Source: Acidimicrobiia bacterium
GTDB taxonomy: Bacteria > Actinomycetota > Acidimicrobiia > IMCC26256 > JAMXLJ01
Assembly (NCBI GenBank): GCA_035651955.1
Contig: DASRES010000023.1
Span: forward strand, 1 to 48,708
Direction: 5' to 3'
DNA: 48,708 bases
The notes under the pieces were generated by a model. That model saw only the letters and a list, made by a program, of their open reading frames with translations, was not told the DNA's origin and made no database searches. Below are positions 15,815-24,157 of the stretch, in pieces. Numbering within the stretch: position 1 is the first letter of the stretch; every line of letters starts with the position of its first letter. Made by a program: the position numbers and the translations under genes.

Positions 15815-17119
15815 TTGCGCACGGTCGGCGAGCTGCTCGGTTGGTGTCTGCGCGACGCCGGGGTCACGCGCGTGTACGGCTACGCCGTACCCGGGCTCGA
15901 GCAGTTCCCGACGGCCGACGACCGGCTCGCCGCGCTCCTGGCCGACGCGGACGGGCGGCTCGGGCCGGCACCCGGCGTCGCGCTCACGAGCGAGCGCGCG
16001 CTGCGCATCACGTCGCGCCCCGGCGGGTCGGAGAGCGGCGACGTCGCGCTCGACGACGCGCGCGAGGTCGGTCCGGCGATCGCGCGCGCGGCCGCGGCAG
16101 CTCGCTTCCGGTCCGCGACGACGACGCTGCGCCTGCAGCTCGACCTCGACGCGCCTGCCCCGACGGACGCGCAGCCCGCCCGTCTCGCGATCCTGCCGCT
16201 CGACCTGCGCGTCGACCTCCCGCGCGGCCCGGTCGTCGTGATCGCCGGGCCCGGCGTCGTCCGCGCCGGTTCGTTCGCGTGGGGCGACGCGGTCGACGGG
16301 CTGCGCTCGTTCGCGGCGGCATCGGGTCTCGGCGTCGTCAACACGTGGGGCGCGAAGGGCGTCTTCCCGTGGGACAGCCCCCACCATCTCGGCACCGCAG
16401 GCCTGCAGGCCGAGGACTTCTCGCTCCTCGGCTTCCGCGACGTCGAGCTGATCGTGGCGACGGGTCTCGACCCCGACGAGTCCGCTCCCGAGCGCTACGA
16501 GCTCGCGCCGGCGGTCCACCTCAGCCCGATCCACCTCGGGCCGCTCGCCGACCACGTCACCGCACGACCGATCGAGTCACCGGTCAACGAGCTGTACGCG
16601 CGCATGTCGTCGATCGCGCAGCCGGGTTACGTCGACGCGTCCGTGCCCCTGCACCCGGCGCGCGCCGTCGCGGACGTGCGCGCCGCGCTCCCGCCGGGTG
16701 GGCTCGTCGCCGCGGACCCTGGCGTCGCCGGACTGTGGTTCGCACGCACGTTCCCGACGAGCGTGCTCGGCAGCGTCGTCGTGCCCGCGACACGCGCACC
16801 CGGCATCGCGGCCGCGCTCGCGTTCGTCGGCGAGACCCGCGGGCGCACCGCGATCGCCGTCACGACGGACCCCGTCGACGACATGACGCAGCGCGTCGTC
16901 GAGCTCGCGCACGCGCGTGGAGTCACGCTCACGGTCGAGTCGTGGTCCGCCGACGGCGAGCTCGACGGCGTCGACGCGCACGAGGCCGGCTTGCGCGCCG
17001 GTCTCGCGCTCCCCGCCGTCCACCAGCTCCGCACCCCCGTCGACCTCGGCCGCACGCGCGATCTCGTCGACGCGGCCGGTCCGGTGGTCGCGTGGGGTGG
17101 CCTCGACGCAGCTCCCTAG
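15815..17119 (+). CDS. degenerate ThDP-enzyme-like protein
   Basis: A 434-aa protein resembling acetolactate-synthase-type thiamine diphosphate enzymes but shorter than their usual 550 or so. The N-terminus TVGELLGWCLRDAGVTRVYG is typical of a PYR domain. The segment that normally carries the catalytic Glu and the GPG..N core is missing, leaving about 100 residues. A recognisable central domain runs about 145-260 (VVVIAGPGVVRAG, ELIVATGLDPDES). The C-terminal PP-like domain has TTDPVDD where a GDG...N Mg/ThDP motif is expected. It therefore probably does not bind ThDP and may be structural or regulatory. The TTG start follows GGAGGTAGGGG, four bases after the NUDIX stop. Confidence 0.7.
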   Translation: MRTVGELLGWCLRDAGVTRVYGYAVPGLEQFPTADDRLAALLADADGRLGPAPGVALTSERALRITSRPGGSESGDVALDDAREVGPAIARAAAAARFRSATTTLRLQLDLDAPAPTDAQPARLAILPLDLRVDLPRGPVVVIAGPGVVRAGSFAWGDAVDGLRSFAAASGLGVVNTWGAKGVFPWDSPHHLGTAGLQAEDFSLLGFRDVELIVATGLDPDESAPERYELAPAVHLSPIHLGPLADHVTARPIESPVNELYARMSSIAQPGYVDASVPLHPARAVADVRAALPPGGLVAADPGVAGLWFARTFPTSVLGSVVVPATRAPGIAAALAFVGETRGRTAIAVTTDPVDDMTQRVVELAHARGVTLTVESWSADGELDGVDAHEAGLRAGLALPAVHQLRTPVDLGRTRDLVDAAGPVVAWGGLDAAP

Positions 17120-17128
17120 CCGGGCGCG

Positions 17129-18031
17129 TCACCCGTCGGCGAGGAGGAACTCCCGGATCGCGGCGTCGTGCTCGTCGGGACGGTCCATCGTCACCGTGTG
17201 GCTCGCGCCCCGGATGGTGACGAGCCGGGCACGAGGTTGCTCGGCCAGCATGCGATCGGCGGTCTCGACGGACAACAGGTCGCTCTCGGAGCCGCGCAGC
17301 AGCAACGTCGGGCAGCGCAGCGCGCGCCAGCGGTCCCACTGCTCGTCGCGCCCGATCTCCGTGCGCGCCACGGTCCGGTCCCGGGCGCCGAGCGCGGGAT
17401 CCCACTTCCACGTCAGCCGCCCGTCGGGAAGCGCGCGGAGGTTGTGCTCCACGCGATGGCGCAACATGGCGGGGTCGGCGAGCGGGTTCTCGTCCCGCAT
17501 GCGGGCGTACGCCTCGTCGACGGTCGTGAACGTCGCGCCCGCCTGTGTGTTCGCCATGATCCGCTCGATGCCACGCCGGTCGATCTCGGGCCCGATGTCG
17601 ACGACCACGAGTCGCTCGACCCGCCCGGGATGCGCGCCTGCGAAGCAGTACGCGTTGATGCCGCCCATCGACGCGCCGACGAGCGCGACGCGCTCGAGCG
17701 CGAGCGCGTCGAGGAACGCGAGCACGTCGTCGACCATCGGCCCACTGCCGTATCCACGGGTCGATGCCGCTCCGGCCTCCCGGTCATCCGACCAGGCGTC
17801 CGCTCCATCTCCGTACTCGTGCGCCCACTCGGTGTCGCCGTGACCGCGCTGGTCGAGGGCGAGCACGTGGAACCGGTCCCGGAGCGAGCGGGCGGCGTGG
17901 TCCCACGTACGGGCGTGCCCGCTGAAGCCGTGGAGGAACACCAGTGGCGGCGCGCTGTCGTTCCCCCAGTCCACGTAGTGGAACTGCAACCCGTCGAGGC
18001 TGAGCGTGCGCGAGGCCGGCAGGTCCGTCAT
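17129..18031 (-). CDS. alpha/beta hydrolase
   Basis: A 300-aa alpha/beta-hydrolase. The oxyanion motif HGFSG is at residues 34-38 and DQRGHGDTEW at 60-69. The nucleophile Ser121 lies in GASMGG and the base His278 in GASHTV. The acid is probably the Asp in LLRGSESDLLS. The insert after DQRGHGD, rich in Asp/Glu/Gly, is a variable cap-side loop. It could be an esterase, a C-C hydrolase or an enol-lactonase. The ATG at 18031 is chosen because the family-like start follows. It is divergent from the amidohydrolase at 18126 across operator site F. Confidence 0.88.
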   Translation of the reverse strand: MTDLPASRTLSLDGLQFHYVDWGNDSAPPLVFLHGFSGHARTWDHAARSLRDRFHVLALDQRGHGDTEWAHEYGDGADAWSDDREAGAASTRGYGSGPMVDDVLAFLDALALERVALVGASMGGINAYCFAGAHPGRVERLVVVDIGPEIDRRGIERIMANTQAGATFTTVDEAYARMRDENPLADPAMLRHRVEHNLRALPDGRLTWKWDPALGARDRTVARTEIGRDEQWDRWRALRCPTLLLRGSESDLLSVETADRMLAEQPRARLVTIRGASHTVTMDRPDEHDAAIREFLLADG

Positions 18032-18087
18032 GCCGGCAGTATCACCGCCGCCGTTCCCTCGGGCCACCAGCCGATCCGGCAGTACGC

Positions 18088-18101
18088 TGACGGTGACGTC
18101 A
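18088..18101. promoter_or_regulatory. operator-like inverted repeat, site F
   Basis: TGACGGTGACGTCA lies within a 7-bp arm repeat (GCTGACG...CGTCAGC, 18086-18103). It is 24 bp before the amidohydrolase ATG at 18126 and 56 bp before the divergent hydrolase start. It matches TGACRSNNRYGTCA. Confidence 0.6.
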
Positions 18102-18125
18102 GCCAGCGGATGTGCGGAGGCGGCC

Positions 18126-19415
18126 ATGAACACCGACGACATGATCATCGTCAGCGTCGACGACCACGTCGTGGAGCCGCCCGACCTGTTCACGCGTCAC
18201 CTGCCCGCGAAGTACCAGGACATCGCGCCGCACGTCGTCCGCATGGAGGACGGCAGCGACGTCTGGCAGTTCCACGGCATCCACGTGCCGAACGTCGGGC
18301 TCAACGCGGTCGCCGGCCGCCCGCCCGAGGAGTACGGGATCGACCCGACGAGCTTCGACGAGATGCGTCCGGGCTGCTTCGAGATCGAGAAGCGCGTCCT
18401 CGACATGAACGCGAACGGCGTGCTCGGCTCGTTGTGCTTCCCCTCGCTCCCGGGGTTCGCGGGCCGCCTGTTCGCCGCGATCGAGGACAAGGACGCCGCG
18501 CGCGTCCTCGCGCAGGCCTACAACGACTGGCACATCGACGAGTGGTGCGGCACGTATCCGGGCCGGTTCATCCCGCTCAGCATCCCGCTGATCTGGGATC
18601 CCCAGGCGATGGCCGACGAGATCCACCGCGTCGCGAAGAAGGGCTGTCACGCGGTCACGTTCGCCGAGAACCCCGAGCCGCTCGGCCTCCCGAGCCTGCA
18701 CAGCGACCACTGGGACCCGTTCTGGAAGGCGTGCTCCGACGAGGGGACCGTCGTGTGCATGCACATCGGATCGTCGTCGAAGCTCGTGACGACCGCGGTC
18801 GACGCGCCGATCGACGTGCTGATCGTGCTGCAGCCGATGAACATCGTGCAGTGCGCGGCGGACCTGATCCACTCGCCCGTCTTCAAGAAGTTCCCCGACC
18901 TCACCGTCGCGCTCTCCGAGGGCGGGATCGGGTGGATCCCGTACTTCCTCGAGCGGCTCGACCACAGCTACCGCGTGCACAAGGCGTGGACGGGCGCTGA
19001 CTTCGGCTCGAAGATGCCGAGCGAGGTGTTCATGGAGCACATCATCCTGTGCTTCATCTCCGACCCCGTCGGCGTGCAGCTCGCGCGCCGCATCGGCATC
19101 GACCGCATCACGGTGGAGATCGACTACCCGCACTCCGACAGCACGTGGCCGCGCGCGCCGGAGAAGCTCGCCGCCGAGTTCGCGTCGACGGATCTCACAG
19201 ACGACGAGATCGACAGGATCACCTACAAGAACGCGATGGGCTTCTTCCAGTACGACCCGTTCGCGCACCGGCCGAGGGAGCAGTGCACGGTCGGCGCGCT
19301 GCGGACGGAGGCCATCGGCGTCGACGTCGAGCCGAAGAGCGTGACGGGCGCAGCACGCAAGTCCGAGCGTGAGGGCCGTGTGACGATCACCGACCTCGCG
19401 GCACGCGCACGCTGA
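18126..19415 (+). CDS. amidohydrolase family protein (ACMSD-like)
   Basis: A 429-aa amidohydrolase 2 (TIM-barrel) protein, a family of metal-dependent decarboxylases and hydrolases. Candidate ligands are D-x-H in IVSVDDHVVEPPD (residues 8-20), His in CMHIGSSS mid-protein and Asp in EIDYPHSDSTWP near residue 340. It is closely similar along its whole length to the protein at 43194-44471, including AYNDWH, LQPMNIVQCAADL, SEGGIGWIPYF and EQCTVGALR. Both are preceded by the same operator. The ATG at 18126 follows GCGGAGGCGGCC. The substrate is unknown; it may be a cyclic or aromatic carboxylate. Confidence 0.9.
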   Translation: MNTDDMIIVSVDDHVVEPPDLFTRHLPAKYQDIAPHVVRMEDGSDVWQFHGIHVPNVGLNAVAGRPPEEYGIDPTSFDEMRPGCFEIEKRVLDMNANGVLGSLCFPSLPGFAGRLFAAIEDKDAARVLAQAYNDWHIDEWCGTYPGRFIPLSIPLIWDPQAMADEIHRVAKKGCHAVTFAENPEPLGLPSLHSDHWDPFWKACSDEGTVVCMHIGSSSKLVTTAVDAPIDVLIVLQPMNIVQCAADLIHSPVFKKFPDLTVALSEGGIGWIPYFLERLDHSYRVHKAWTGADFGSKMPSEVFMEHIILCFISDPVGVQLARRIGIDRITVEIDYPHSDSTWPRAPEKLAAEFASTDLTDDEIDRITYKNAMGFFQYDPFAHRPREQCTVGALRTEAIGVDVEPKSVTGAARKSEREGRVTITDLAARAR

Positions 19416-19425
19416 GTAGGGCCAG

Positions 19426-20163
19426 CTGAGGACCTCGGACGAGCGGCACAACCGCGCGTTCTGGGACCGCGACGCGGACGCGTATCAGGCGGCGCACGGC
19501 GAGGAGCTGCGCGAAGCGCCGCGCGCGTGGGGTGTCTGGCGCGTCCCCGAGGACGAGGTGCACGCGCTCGGCGACGTACGCGGCCGCGACGTCCTCGAGC
19601 TGGGCTGCGGCGCCGCGCAGTGGTCGATCGCGCTCGCGGGTGACGCGGCGCGGGCGGTCGGCCTCGACGTGTCGATCGGCCAGCTCCGCCACGCACGCGC
19701 GAACGGCGACGTCCCGCTCGTGCTCGGGAGCGCCGAGGCCGTGCCGCTGCGAGACGCGTCCTTCGACGTCGTGTTCTGCGACCACGGCGCGATGAGCTTC
19801 TGCCCGCCGGAGCGGACAGTCGCCGAATGCGCGCGGTTGTTGCGCCCGGGTGGGCGGCTCGTGTTCTGCAAGACGACCGCGCTCGTGTACCTCACGTGGG
19901 ACGCGACCCGGGAGCGCCAGACCCGCACCCTGCGCGTCCCGTACTTCGGGATCGGCCGCTTCGCGTTCGACGAGGGGACCGTCGACCACCAGGTCCCCTA
20001 CGGAGAGTGGATCCGGTTGTTCCGGCGCAACGGCCTCGTCGTCGAGGACCTGATCGAGCTGCAGGCGCCCGCGGGCGCGACGACGACGTACGTCGACTTC
20101 GTCCCGCGCGCGTGGGCCCGCAAGTGGCCGGCCGAGGAGATCTGGGTCGTGAGGAAGAGCTAG
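19426..20163 (+). CDS. class I SAM-dependent methyltransferase (CTG start)
   Basis: A 245-aa methyltransferase. SAM motif I is VLELGCGAAQWS at about residues 55-66. GLDVSIGQL follows, then the acidic VVFCDHGAMSF motif and ARLLRPGGRLVF. The N-terminal HNRAFWDRDADAYQAAHG is a conserved leader of related actinobacterial enzymes and is in frame. No ATG, GTG or TTG precedes it after the TAG at 19417, so translation probably begins at CTG 19426. A GTG at 19558 would remove the leader. It lies 10 bp after the amidohydrolase and probably shares its operon. The methyl acceptor is unknown. Its stop shares a CTAG with the convergent ligase gene. Confidence 0.8.
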   Translation: MRTSDERHNRAFWDRDADAYQAAHGEELREAPRAWGVWRVPEDEVHALGDVRGRDVLELGCGAAQWSIALAGDAARAVGLDVSIGQLRHARANGDVPLVLGSAEAVPLRDASFDVVFCDHGAMSFCPPERTVAECARLLRPGGRLVFCKTTALVYLTWDATRERQTRTLRVPYFGIGRFAFDEGTVDHQVPYGEWIRLFRRNGLVVEDLIELQAPAGATTTYVDFVPRAWARKWPAEEIWVVRKS

Positions 20164-21764
20164 CGACGGTCGAAGGTGAAGCCGGCGGCCTCGCGGTCCC
20201 ACGTCTTCGGCGTCACGCCGTCCTCGCGCAGCTGGTACTTGAGCACACGCCCCACCGGGTTGCGCGGGAGGTCCTCACGGAACTCGATGTACCGGGGCAG
20301 CGCGAAGTACGGGACGCGCTCGACGGCCCACGCACAGAGCTCCTCCTCGGTGAGGCTCGCGCCGTCGACGAGCACCGCAGTGACCTTCACGTCGTCCTCG
20401 CCCTGCTCGCTCGGCACCGCGTGGACCGCGACGTCCTTGATCGCCTCGTGCGCGATGAACGTGCGCTCCATCTCGAAGCTCGAGATGTTCTCGCCCCGCC
20501 GCCGCAGGTAGTCCTTCTTGCGGTCGACGAAGAAGAGGAAGCCGTCGTCGTCCATGCGGCCGAGGTCGCCGGTGTGGAACCAGAGATTGCCGAACACCGC
20601 GAGCGTCTCGGCCGGCCGCCGCCAGTAACCGGCGAACATGAGGTTGGGCCCGCGCGGTCGGCACACGATCTCGCCGATCTCGCCGGCGGCGACGGGCATG
20701 TCGTCGTCGTCGACGAGCAGCACGTCGAACTCGACACCGTTGGGCTTGCCCATCGCGCCCGGCTTGTTCTCCTCGCCGGCCGGCAGCGATCCGATGAGCG
20801 ACGCCTCCGTGAGCCCGTAGCCGCCGCTGAACGTCTTGCACCCGAACCGCTCGCGCCAGATGCGGTCGGTGTCGGGCGGCATCGGTGCCGCCGCGCACAG
20901 CCGGAGGTTGTGGCCGGCCTGGTCGGGATGGTCCTCCGGCGCGTTGGCGACGAGGATCGCGAGCGAGCCGAGCATCGAGAGCATCGTCGCGCCCGTCCTC
21001 CGTACCTCGGGCCAGAAGCGCGACACGGAGAACCTGCGCGCGATGCTCGCCCGCCCGCCGGAGAGCAACGTGCCGACGACGCACACCGAGATCGCGTTGA
21101 AGTGGAACAGCGGCAGCGGGGTGAGCACGACGTCGTCGGCGCGCCGACCCCACAGCCGCGCGATCTGCTCCGCGAGCGACACGACGTAGTTGTGCGAGAG
21201 CATGCAGCCCTTCGACGGACCGGTCGTGCCGGCCGTGTAGATGAAGCACGCCAGGTCGGACGGCGTCACGCCGCGATCGTCGAGGGCCGCCTCGGACGCG
21301 CTGTCGACGAGCGCGCGCCAGTCGTGTGCGGGCAGCGCGGTGATGGGCTCGCCCGGCTCGCCGACCACGACGACGGCCTCGAGCTCGTCGAGCCCGTCCG
21401 CGACGAGCGAGACGCGTGACGCGAAGTCACCCTGCACGACAAGCACGCGCGCACCGCAGTCGGTGAGGACGTGACGAAGGAACTCACCCTTGTACGCGGT
21501 GTTGACCGGTACCTGGATCGCACCGAGCTTGAGCGCGGCGAAGAACGACACGACCTGCTCCGGGCTGTTCTCGAGCAGCGTCGCGACCCGGTCGCCGCGC
21601 TGGACGCCGAGACCCGCGAGGGCGTGCGCGAGGCGGTTCGACGTGGCGTCCATCTCGCGGGCTGTGAAGCCGACGCCCTCGAAGTCGAGGTACGGGCCGT
21701 CGGGGTCGCGCGCGAGCCGTCCGGCCAGGGCCGCGAGGACCGTCGTCTGCGGAGGCAACGTCAT
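20160..21764 (-). CDS. acyl-CoA ligase, CaiC/crotonobetaine type
   Basis: A 534-aa ANL-family ligase forming acyl-CoA from acid, ATP and CoA. The P-loop YTAGTTGPSKG is at residues 176-186, GGYGLTEAS is the A5 motif and HTGDLGRMDDDGF the hinge. RKKDYLRRRGENIS resembles crotonobetaine/carnitine-CoA ligases more than FadD. The C-terminal A10 motif reads LPRNPVGRVLK, with Arg where GK usually stands; a Lys three residues on may substitute. The ATG at 21764 is chosen over one at 21785 because operator-like TGACACTAGCGTCA (21771-21784) fills the space between them. Confidence 0.9.
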   Translation of the reverse strand: MTLPPQTTVLAALAGRLARDPDGPYLDFEGVGFTAREMDATSNRLAHALAGLGVQRGDRVATLLENSPEQVVSFFAALKLGAIQVPVNTAYKGEFLRHVLTDCGARVLVVQGDFASRVSLVADGLDELEAVVVVGEPGEPITALPAHDWRALVDSASEAALDDRGVTPSDLACFIYTAGTTGPSKGCMLSHNYVVSLAEQIARLWGRRADDVVLTPLPLFHFNAISVCVVGTLLSGGRASIARRFSVSRFWPEVRRTGATMLSMLGSLAILVANAPEDHPDQAGHNLRLCAAAPMPPDTDRIWRERFGCKTFSGGYGLTEASLIGSLPAGEENKPGAMGKPNGVEFDVLLVDDDDMPVAAGEIGEIVCRPRGPNLMFAGYWRRPAETLAVFGNLWFHTGDLGRMDDDGFLFFVDRKKDYLRRRGENISSFEMERTFIAHEAIKDVAVHAVPSEQGEDDVKVTAVLVDGASLTEEELCAWAVERVPYFALPRYIEFREDLPRNPVGRVLKYQLREDGVTPKTWDREAAGFTFDRR

Positions 21765-21770
21765 GGACCC

Positions 21771-21784
21771 TGACACTAGCGTCA
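21771..21784. promoter_or_regulatory. operator-like repeat, site G
   Basis: TGACACTAGCGTCA, with TGAC/GTCA arms, ends 7 bp before the acyl-CoA ligase ATG at 21764 when read on the gene strand. It matches TGACRSNNRYGTCA but is less symmetric than the others. Confidence 0.5.
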
Positions 21785-21867
21785 CCTTTCTCGTCCGTTC
21801 CGTGACGCGACACCGGCACCACGACTGCGCGACCCAGTCGCGAAACGCGGGTCATACCCTCGTGCTC

Positions 21868-22353
21868 GTGTTCCGTCTGACGTCGGACGTCGACCCCGCG
21901 TTCCTCGCGCGCATGCTCGCCGTCGCGGTCTCGTGGGATCCCGACCGGCCGCGGACGTCGGTCGACGCCCTCCGCTCGGATCCCGTGCTCGTCCGGTACA
22001 TCGAGGGCTGGGGACGGGCCGGCGACGACGGCCTCGTCGCGCTCGCGCTCGACGACGTCGCGGCCGGCGCGGTGTGGATCCGCCAGTTCTCCCCCGACGC
22101 GCCGGGCTACGGCTTCGTCGACGCGGACACGCCCGAGCTCTCGATCGCGGTGGACCGCGACCACCGCGGACGGGGAGCAGGAAGCCTCCTGCTCGCCGGC
22201 ATCCTCGGACGGGCGCGGGCGCGCGGCGTGCGCCGCATCAGCCTCTCGGTCGAGCGCGAGAACGCGGCGCGGTCGCTCTACGAGCGGTTCGGCTTCGTGA
22301 AGGTCGACGAGCGCGACGACGCCTGGACGATGGTCAACGAGCTCGGCGGGTAG
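21868..22353 (+). CDS. GNAT family N-acetyltransferase
   Basis: A 161-aa GNAT-fold protein transferring an acetyl group from acetyl-CoA. Motif A is clear: IAVDRDHRGRGAGSLLLAGIL at about 93-113, where RGRGAG binds the CoA pyrophosphate. The C-terminal SLSVERENAARSLYERFGFV is the usual motif B. The acceptor is unknown. Two in-frame GTG codons (21862, 21868) can start it; 21868 gives the compact form VFRLTSDVDPAF. It is divergent from the ligase gene and convergent with the lipoprotein gene. Confidence 0.87.
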   Translation: MFRLTSDVDPAFLARMLAVAVSWDPDRPRTSVDALRSDPVLVRYIEGWGRAGDDGLVALALDDVAAGAVWIRQFSPDAPGYGFVDADTPELSIAVDRDHRGRGAGSLLLAGILGRARARGVRRISLSVERENAARSLYERFGFVKVDERDDAWTMVNELGG

Positions 22354-22366
22354 CGCGCACGAGCCG

Positions 22367-23890
22367 CTACCCGCAGGTCGTACCGTTGACCGGCGCGCGC
22401 AGGTCGACGAGGTAGTCGATCACCGCGCCGTCGAGACAGGCGTTGCCGGCCGGGAACGCGGTGTGCCCCTCGCCGCGGTAGACGAGCAACCGGCCCGACC
22501 CGAGCTCGGACGCGAGACCGCGGGCCCACTCGACCGGTGTCGCGGGGTCGCCCGTCGTGCCGATCACGACGATCGGCGCGGCGCCCGGTGCGCTGATCGC
22601 GCCGGGCCGCCCGACCGAGGGCACGGGCCAGAACGCGCACGGCATCCCGAGCCCGACGTTCGCCTCGCCGAAGTGCGGCGCGCGCTCGGCGGCGGTGTGC
22701 TCGAGCGCGCGCAGCGTCGCGACGTCGCCGATGCTCGGCCCGTCGAGACAGCTGATCGCGAGGAACGCGGGGTACTGGTTACTGTAGCTGCCGCCGGTGT
22801 TGCGGTCGACCTGCTCGTCGAACAGCCGCAGCAGGTCCGACGCGTCGCCGTCGCGCGCGTGTGCGAGCGCGTCGGCGAGGATCGGCCACGCCGGACGGCC
22901 GCCGTACAGGGGCGTCGAGACCGCGAGGTCGAACTGGGTCGGCCCGAGCACGCGCCGCTCGCCGTCGACCCGGCTGACGATCGGTCGGGCGTCGATGCTG
23001 CGTGCGAGCGCGTCGTACGCGGCCGCCGGGTCGCCCCCGGACCGGAACGCGCAGGAGCTGGTCCCGGCGCACCACGTGAAGAAGTCCTCGAGCGCGAGCT
23101 CGAACCCCTGGGCCTGCTCGATCGTGCTCTCACCGGGCGGCACCGCGGGGTCGATCGCGCCGTCGAGCACGAGCGCGCGCACGTTCGCGGGGAAGTCGTG
23201 CGCGTACAGCGTCCCGAGATAGGTGCCGTAGGAGTAGCCGAGGTACGTGAGCTTGCGGTCGCCGAGCGCCTCGCGGATCCGGTCCATGTCGTGCGCGGTC
23301 GCGTCGGACGAGATGTACGGGAGGAGTGCGCCACTCCCCTGCGCGCACGCGTTCGCGAACCGCTGGCTCGCGGCCTCGAGGCCCTGCTCCTGGGCGGGCG
23401 TCTGCGGCGCAGTGTCCGCGGCGAAGAGGTAGTCGAGGTCCGTGCCGCACTGGACCGCCGTGCTCGCACCGGCGCCACGCGGGTCCCACGCGACGAGGTC
23501 GAACCGGTCGCGCAGCTCGGACGGGACGCGCGCGACGAACTCACGCAGGAAGTCGACGCCCGAGCCGCCCGGCCCGCCGGGGTTCAGCAGCAGCGATCCG
23601 ATCCGTTGCGACGGGTCACGGGCCTTCACGCGCAGCAAGGCGAGGGTGACCTGACCGGCGCCCGGGTGCGCGTAGTCGAGCGGGGCGGCGAGCGTCCCGC
23701 ACTCGCCACCGTCGCATTCGTGCCAAGCGACGACGGGCCGCGTGTCCGTCGTCGTCGCGGGCGCGCCCGTCGCCGCGCGCGTCGACGGGGACGGGGCCGG
23801 CCGCGCGTGACCGGAGCCGCCACCGCTGCACGCAGCGGCGATCAGCGCGATCACCACGACGACGGGCCACCATCTCCGCACGGCGGTCAC
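22367..23890 (-). CDS. secreted alpha/beta-hydrolase peptidase (lipoprotein)
   Basis: A 507-aa exported hydrolase resembling Streptomyces tripeptidyl aminopeptidases (SlpD/E, S33 type). The N-terminal basic-hydrophobic signal ends in LIAAAC, so Cys21 is a likely lipid anchor, followed by a Gly/Ser/Thr/Pro-rich linker. The catalytic Ser220 is in GYSYGTYLG, Asp448 in GTTGDPATP and His476 in GEGHTAF. LLNPGGPGGSG near 101-111 is the oxyanion region. The C-terminal TAP-like domain holds the Asp and His. The GTG at 23890 is chosen because it places the signal at the N-terminus. It is divergent from tatA with a 54-bp gap. Confidence 0.9.
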   Translation of the reverse strand: MTAVRRWWPVVVVIALIAAACSGGGSGHARPAPSPSTRAATGAPATTTDTRPVVAWHECDGGECGTLAAPLDYAHPGAGQVTLALLRVKARDPSQRIGSLLLNPGGPGGSGVDFLREFVARVPSELRDRFDLVAWDPRGAGASTAVQCGTDLDYLFAADTAPQTPAQEQGLEAASQRFANACAQGSGALLPYISSDATAHDMDRIREALGDRKLTYLGYSYGTYLGTLYAHDFPANVRALVLDGAIDPAVPPGESTIEQAQGFELALEDFFTWCAGTSSCAFRSGGDPAAAYDALARSIDARPIVSRVDGERRVLGPTQFDLAVSTPLYGGRPAWPILADALAHARDGDASDLLRLFDEQVDRNTGGSYSNQYPAFLAISCLDGPSIGDVATLRALEHTAAERAPHFGEANVGLGMPCAFWPVPSVGRPGAISAPGAAPIVVIGTTGDPATPVEWARGLASELGSGRLLVYRGEGHTAFPAGNACLDGAVIDYLVDLRAPVNGTTCG

Positions 23891-23944
23891 GCTCGCACAC
23901 CGGGCGCGTGCCGGGCTGGTCGCGCGAGGGCGTACCCTGACGAC

Positions 23945-24133
23945 GTGCACACCTTCCTCGCCGAGATCATCGGCCCGGAGCTGCTCATCGTCATCGCGGT
24001 CGCCGTCCTGCTCTTCGGCGGCAGCCAGATCCCGAAGCTCGCGCGCTCGTTGGGCCAGGCCCAGCACGAGTTCAAGAAGGGGCTGAAGGAAGGCAAGAGC
24101 GACGACGACGCCGCCGCTGAGGACGACGAGTAG
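23945..24133 (+). CDS. tatA: twin-arginine translocase TatA/E subunit
   Basis: A 62-aa membrane protein of the TatA/E family, forming the pore of the twin-arginine export system. A short N-terminus leads to one hydrophobic helix (about residues 10-25), then FGGSQIPKLARSLGQAQHEF, the family's hinge and amphipathic helix, then an acidic tail. It starts at GTG 23945. TatC is not in the window, so the gene stands apart from tatC as is common in actinobacteria. Confidence 0.93.
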   Translation: MHTFLAEIIGPELLIVIAVAVLLFGGSQIPKLARSLGQAQHEFKKGLKEGKSDDDAAAEDDE

Positions 24134-24157
24134 CGCAGGGGCGGGCAGGGTCGGTCG

